From JBEBXQ01 sp040391535 (GTDB taxonomy: Bacteria; Bacteroidota; Bacteroidia; Cytophagales; Spirosomataceae): DNA of 8,338 nt. The stretch spans positions 1 to 8,338 of the forward strand of contig JBEBXQ010000167.1 of the NCBI GenBank assembly GCA_040391535.1, written 5' to 3'. Position numbers and translations under genes: made by a program. Positions 7,114 through 8,338 of the stretch are shown piece by piece (within the stretch, counting starts at the first letter, position 1; the number at the start of each line of letters is the position of its first letter). Below the pieces are notes generated by a model that worked only from the letters and a program-made list of their open reading frames with translations, did not search any database and was not told the DNA's origin.

Positions 7114-8286
7114 ATGATGAACCATTACTTAGAAAAAATTACCTTCACCTGTCTGCTGGCCGGTTGTTTTACAGTTCCTGCCCTCGCCCAGAAGAATGAA
7201 AAAGTACCGGCTCCCCTTCGTTTTGAAAAGAAAATGATTGCTTCCGAAAGTTATGAAACCGTGGCGGTTTTTGATGTTAATAATGATGGGATACAGGATA
7301 TTGTTTCCGGAGAATTCTGGTACAAAGGGCCTGAATTTTTCGACCGGTTTTTTATCGGCCCGGTAAAGCGTCATGGTGAATATACCGATGATTTCACTGC
7401 TATTCCGATGGATGTGAACGGGGACGGGAACATTGATATCATCACGGGCGGATGGTTTAACAAAAGCCTTATCTGGCGTGAAAACCCGGGTAATAACGGC
7501 CCGTGGAAAGACCACATTATTGATGAAACCGGCAATGTGGAAGCCGCGGGTGCCTGGGATGTTGACAATGACGGCTTCCCTGAGATTGTCCCTAATAATC
7601 CAAACGACGCACTGAAGTTTTATAAACTTGACAGGGATAAGAATGGTAAAGGACTGGGCACATTTACAAAAACGGAAGTGGCCGGTAAACAAGGTCACGG
7701 ACTTGGTTTCGGAGATATTAACGGCGACGGAAGAGGTGATTTCATTGTCAGCGGCGGTTGGATCGAAGCGCCGGAAAATGCATTGAAAGATAAATGGGTC
7801 ATCCATCATGACTTCAACTTTGAAGACGCCAGCGTACCCATGATTGTAACAGACGTAAATGGTGACTCCAAAAACGATATCATTGTAGGCCAGGCACACA
7901 GCTATGGACTGGACTGGTATGAACAAACCGAAAAATCAGGTAAAACAGCATGGATAAAGCATCCGATTGATCCGTTCAACTCTCAGTTTCACAGCATGGA
8001 ATGGGTGGATCTGGATGGTGACGGAAAAATGGAACTGGTAACCGGGAAACGCTACCGTGCCCATAATGGCAGTGACCCGGGAGAGAAAGACCTGCTGGGC
8101 TTATACTATTTCAAGTGGAACGGAGAATCGTTTGTCAAGCAGATTATTTCGTACGGACCTTATGGTGTCGGGAAGGGAATCGGGGTTCAGTTTTTCATTG
8201 CTGACCTTAATAAAGACGGCCGGAAAGATATTATAGTGGCGGGGAAAGACGGTCTTTGTGTATTTTTCAATAAAGGCAACGATTAA
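7114..8286 (+). CDS. Exported FG-GAP/VCBS repeat protein, predicted seven-bladed calcium-binding beta-propeller
   Basis: This is a secreted or surface protein of unknown function made almost wholly of FG-GAP/VCBS repeats. Seven acidic loops of the DxDxDG type are visible, starting at residues 54 (DVNNDGIQD), 100 (DVNGDGNID), 149 (DVDNDGFPE), 201 (DINGDGRGD), 247 (DVNGDSKND), 299 (DLDGDGKME) and 364 (DLNKDGRKD). Each is followed by a hydrophobic strand such as DIIVGQ or DIIVAGK. Spacing is 46-65 residues. Seven units suggest a closed seven-bladed propeller with calcium in the loops. Loop 5 has Ser where the others have Gly. The N-terminus is a signal peptide, with either signal peptidase I cleavage after PALA (residue 25) or lipidation at Cys18 in LLAGC. 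Tandem ATGs at 7114 and 7117 both keep it intact. No enzyme motif is recognised. A terminator separates it from susCD, but location suggests a linked role in substrate binding or surface processing. Confidence 0.85.
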   Translation: MMNHYLEKITFTCLLAGCFTVPALAQKNEKVPAPLRFEKKMIASESYETVAVFDVNNDGIQDIVSGEFWYKGPEFFDRFFIGPVKRHGEYTDDFTAIPMDVNGDGNIDIITGGWFNKSLIWRENPGNNGPWKDHIIDETGNVEAAGAWDVDNDGFPEIVPNNPNDALKFYKLDRDKNGKGLGTFTKTEVAGKQGHGLGFGDINGDGRGDFIVSGGWIEAPENALKDKWVIHHDFNFEDASVPMIVTDVNGDSKNDIIVGQAHSYGLDWYEQTEKSGKTAWIKHPIDPFNSQFHSMEWVDLDGDGKMELVTGKRYRAHNGSDPGEKDLLGLYYFKWNGESFVKQIISYGPYGVGKGIGVQFFIADLNKDGRKDIIVAGKDGLCVFFNKGND

Positions 8287-8338
8287 GCCGCACGAAACTC
8301 CCGTTACGTCGGACGTCAGTCATACAAACAGATTAAAA

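Noticed and set aside
7129..7926. Long open frame of 265 codons on the minus strand.
   Set aside because: It lies wholly opposite the propeller gene, whose repeated GAT/AAT-rich loops reduce antisense stops. It has no recognisable domain and no credible promoter, while the plus-strand frame has a signal peptide and seven repeats.
1..8338. CRISPR arrays, tRNA/rRNA genes, insertion sequences or phage attachment sites.
   Set aside because: No regularly spaced repeats, cloverleaf-like segments, transposase or integrase frames, or flanking duplications were seen.

Overview
The window reads as a regulated nutrient-uptake locus of a Bacteroidota bacterium. The evidence is a SusC/SusD pair, a Bacteroidota-type ECF sigma factor with a FecR-like anti-sigma factor ending in a DUF4974-type domain, gene starts that mostly lack Shine-Dalgarno sequences, and moderate GC content. 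The protein styles resemble environmental Cytophagales (Dyadobacter/Spirosoma-like) more than gut Bacteroides. That placement is an impression from sequence, not a search result.

Layout, all genes on the + strand: (1) about 160 bases of AT-rich upstream DNA with no supportable gene; (2) an ECF sigma factor (163-726) with a probable TTG start and a short hydrophobic C-terminal tail; (3) a single-pass FecR-type anti-sigma factor (839-1876); (4) a 165-base intergenic region (1877-2041) holding a strong hairpin with a T-tract on the minus strand, a second AT-rich hairpin, and a perfect Bacteroidota -7 motif on the minus strand next to the susC start codon; (5) a large SusC-type TonB-dependent transporter with an N-terminal STN signalling domain (2042-5410); (6) a SusD-type surface lipoprotein (5444-6934); (7) a 179-base gap with a 12-bp perfect-stem terminator; (8) an exported seven-repeat FG-GAP/VCBS protein, probably a seven-bladed calcium-binding beta-propeller (7114-8286).

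How it probably works: substrate is captured by SusD and taken up through SusC with TonB energy. The STN domain of the occupied SusC contacts the periplasmic part of the FecR-like protein, which releases the ECF sigma factor to transcribe susC-susD. This is the FecA/FecR/FecI logic as adapted in Bacteroidota. The propeller protein lies beyond a terminator, so it is probably transcribed separately or by read-through. Its role is unknown. No glycoside hydrolase, lyase, sulfatase or peptidase is in the window, so the substrate cannot be named.

The most interesting signal is in the leader between the anti-sigma gene and susC. It looks like a minus-strand RNA of about 130 nt, with terminator and -7 element but no minus-strand gene, lying antisense to the susC 5' UTR. 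This resembles the cis-antisense sRNAs described for some Bacteroides polysaccharide utilisation loci.
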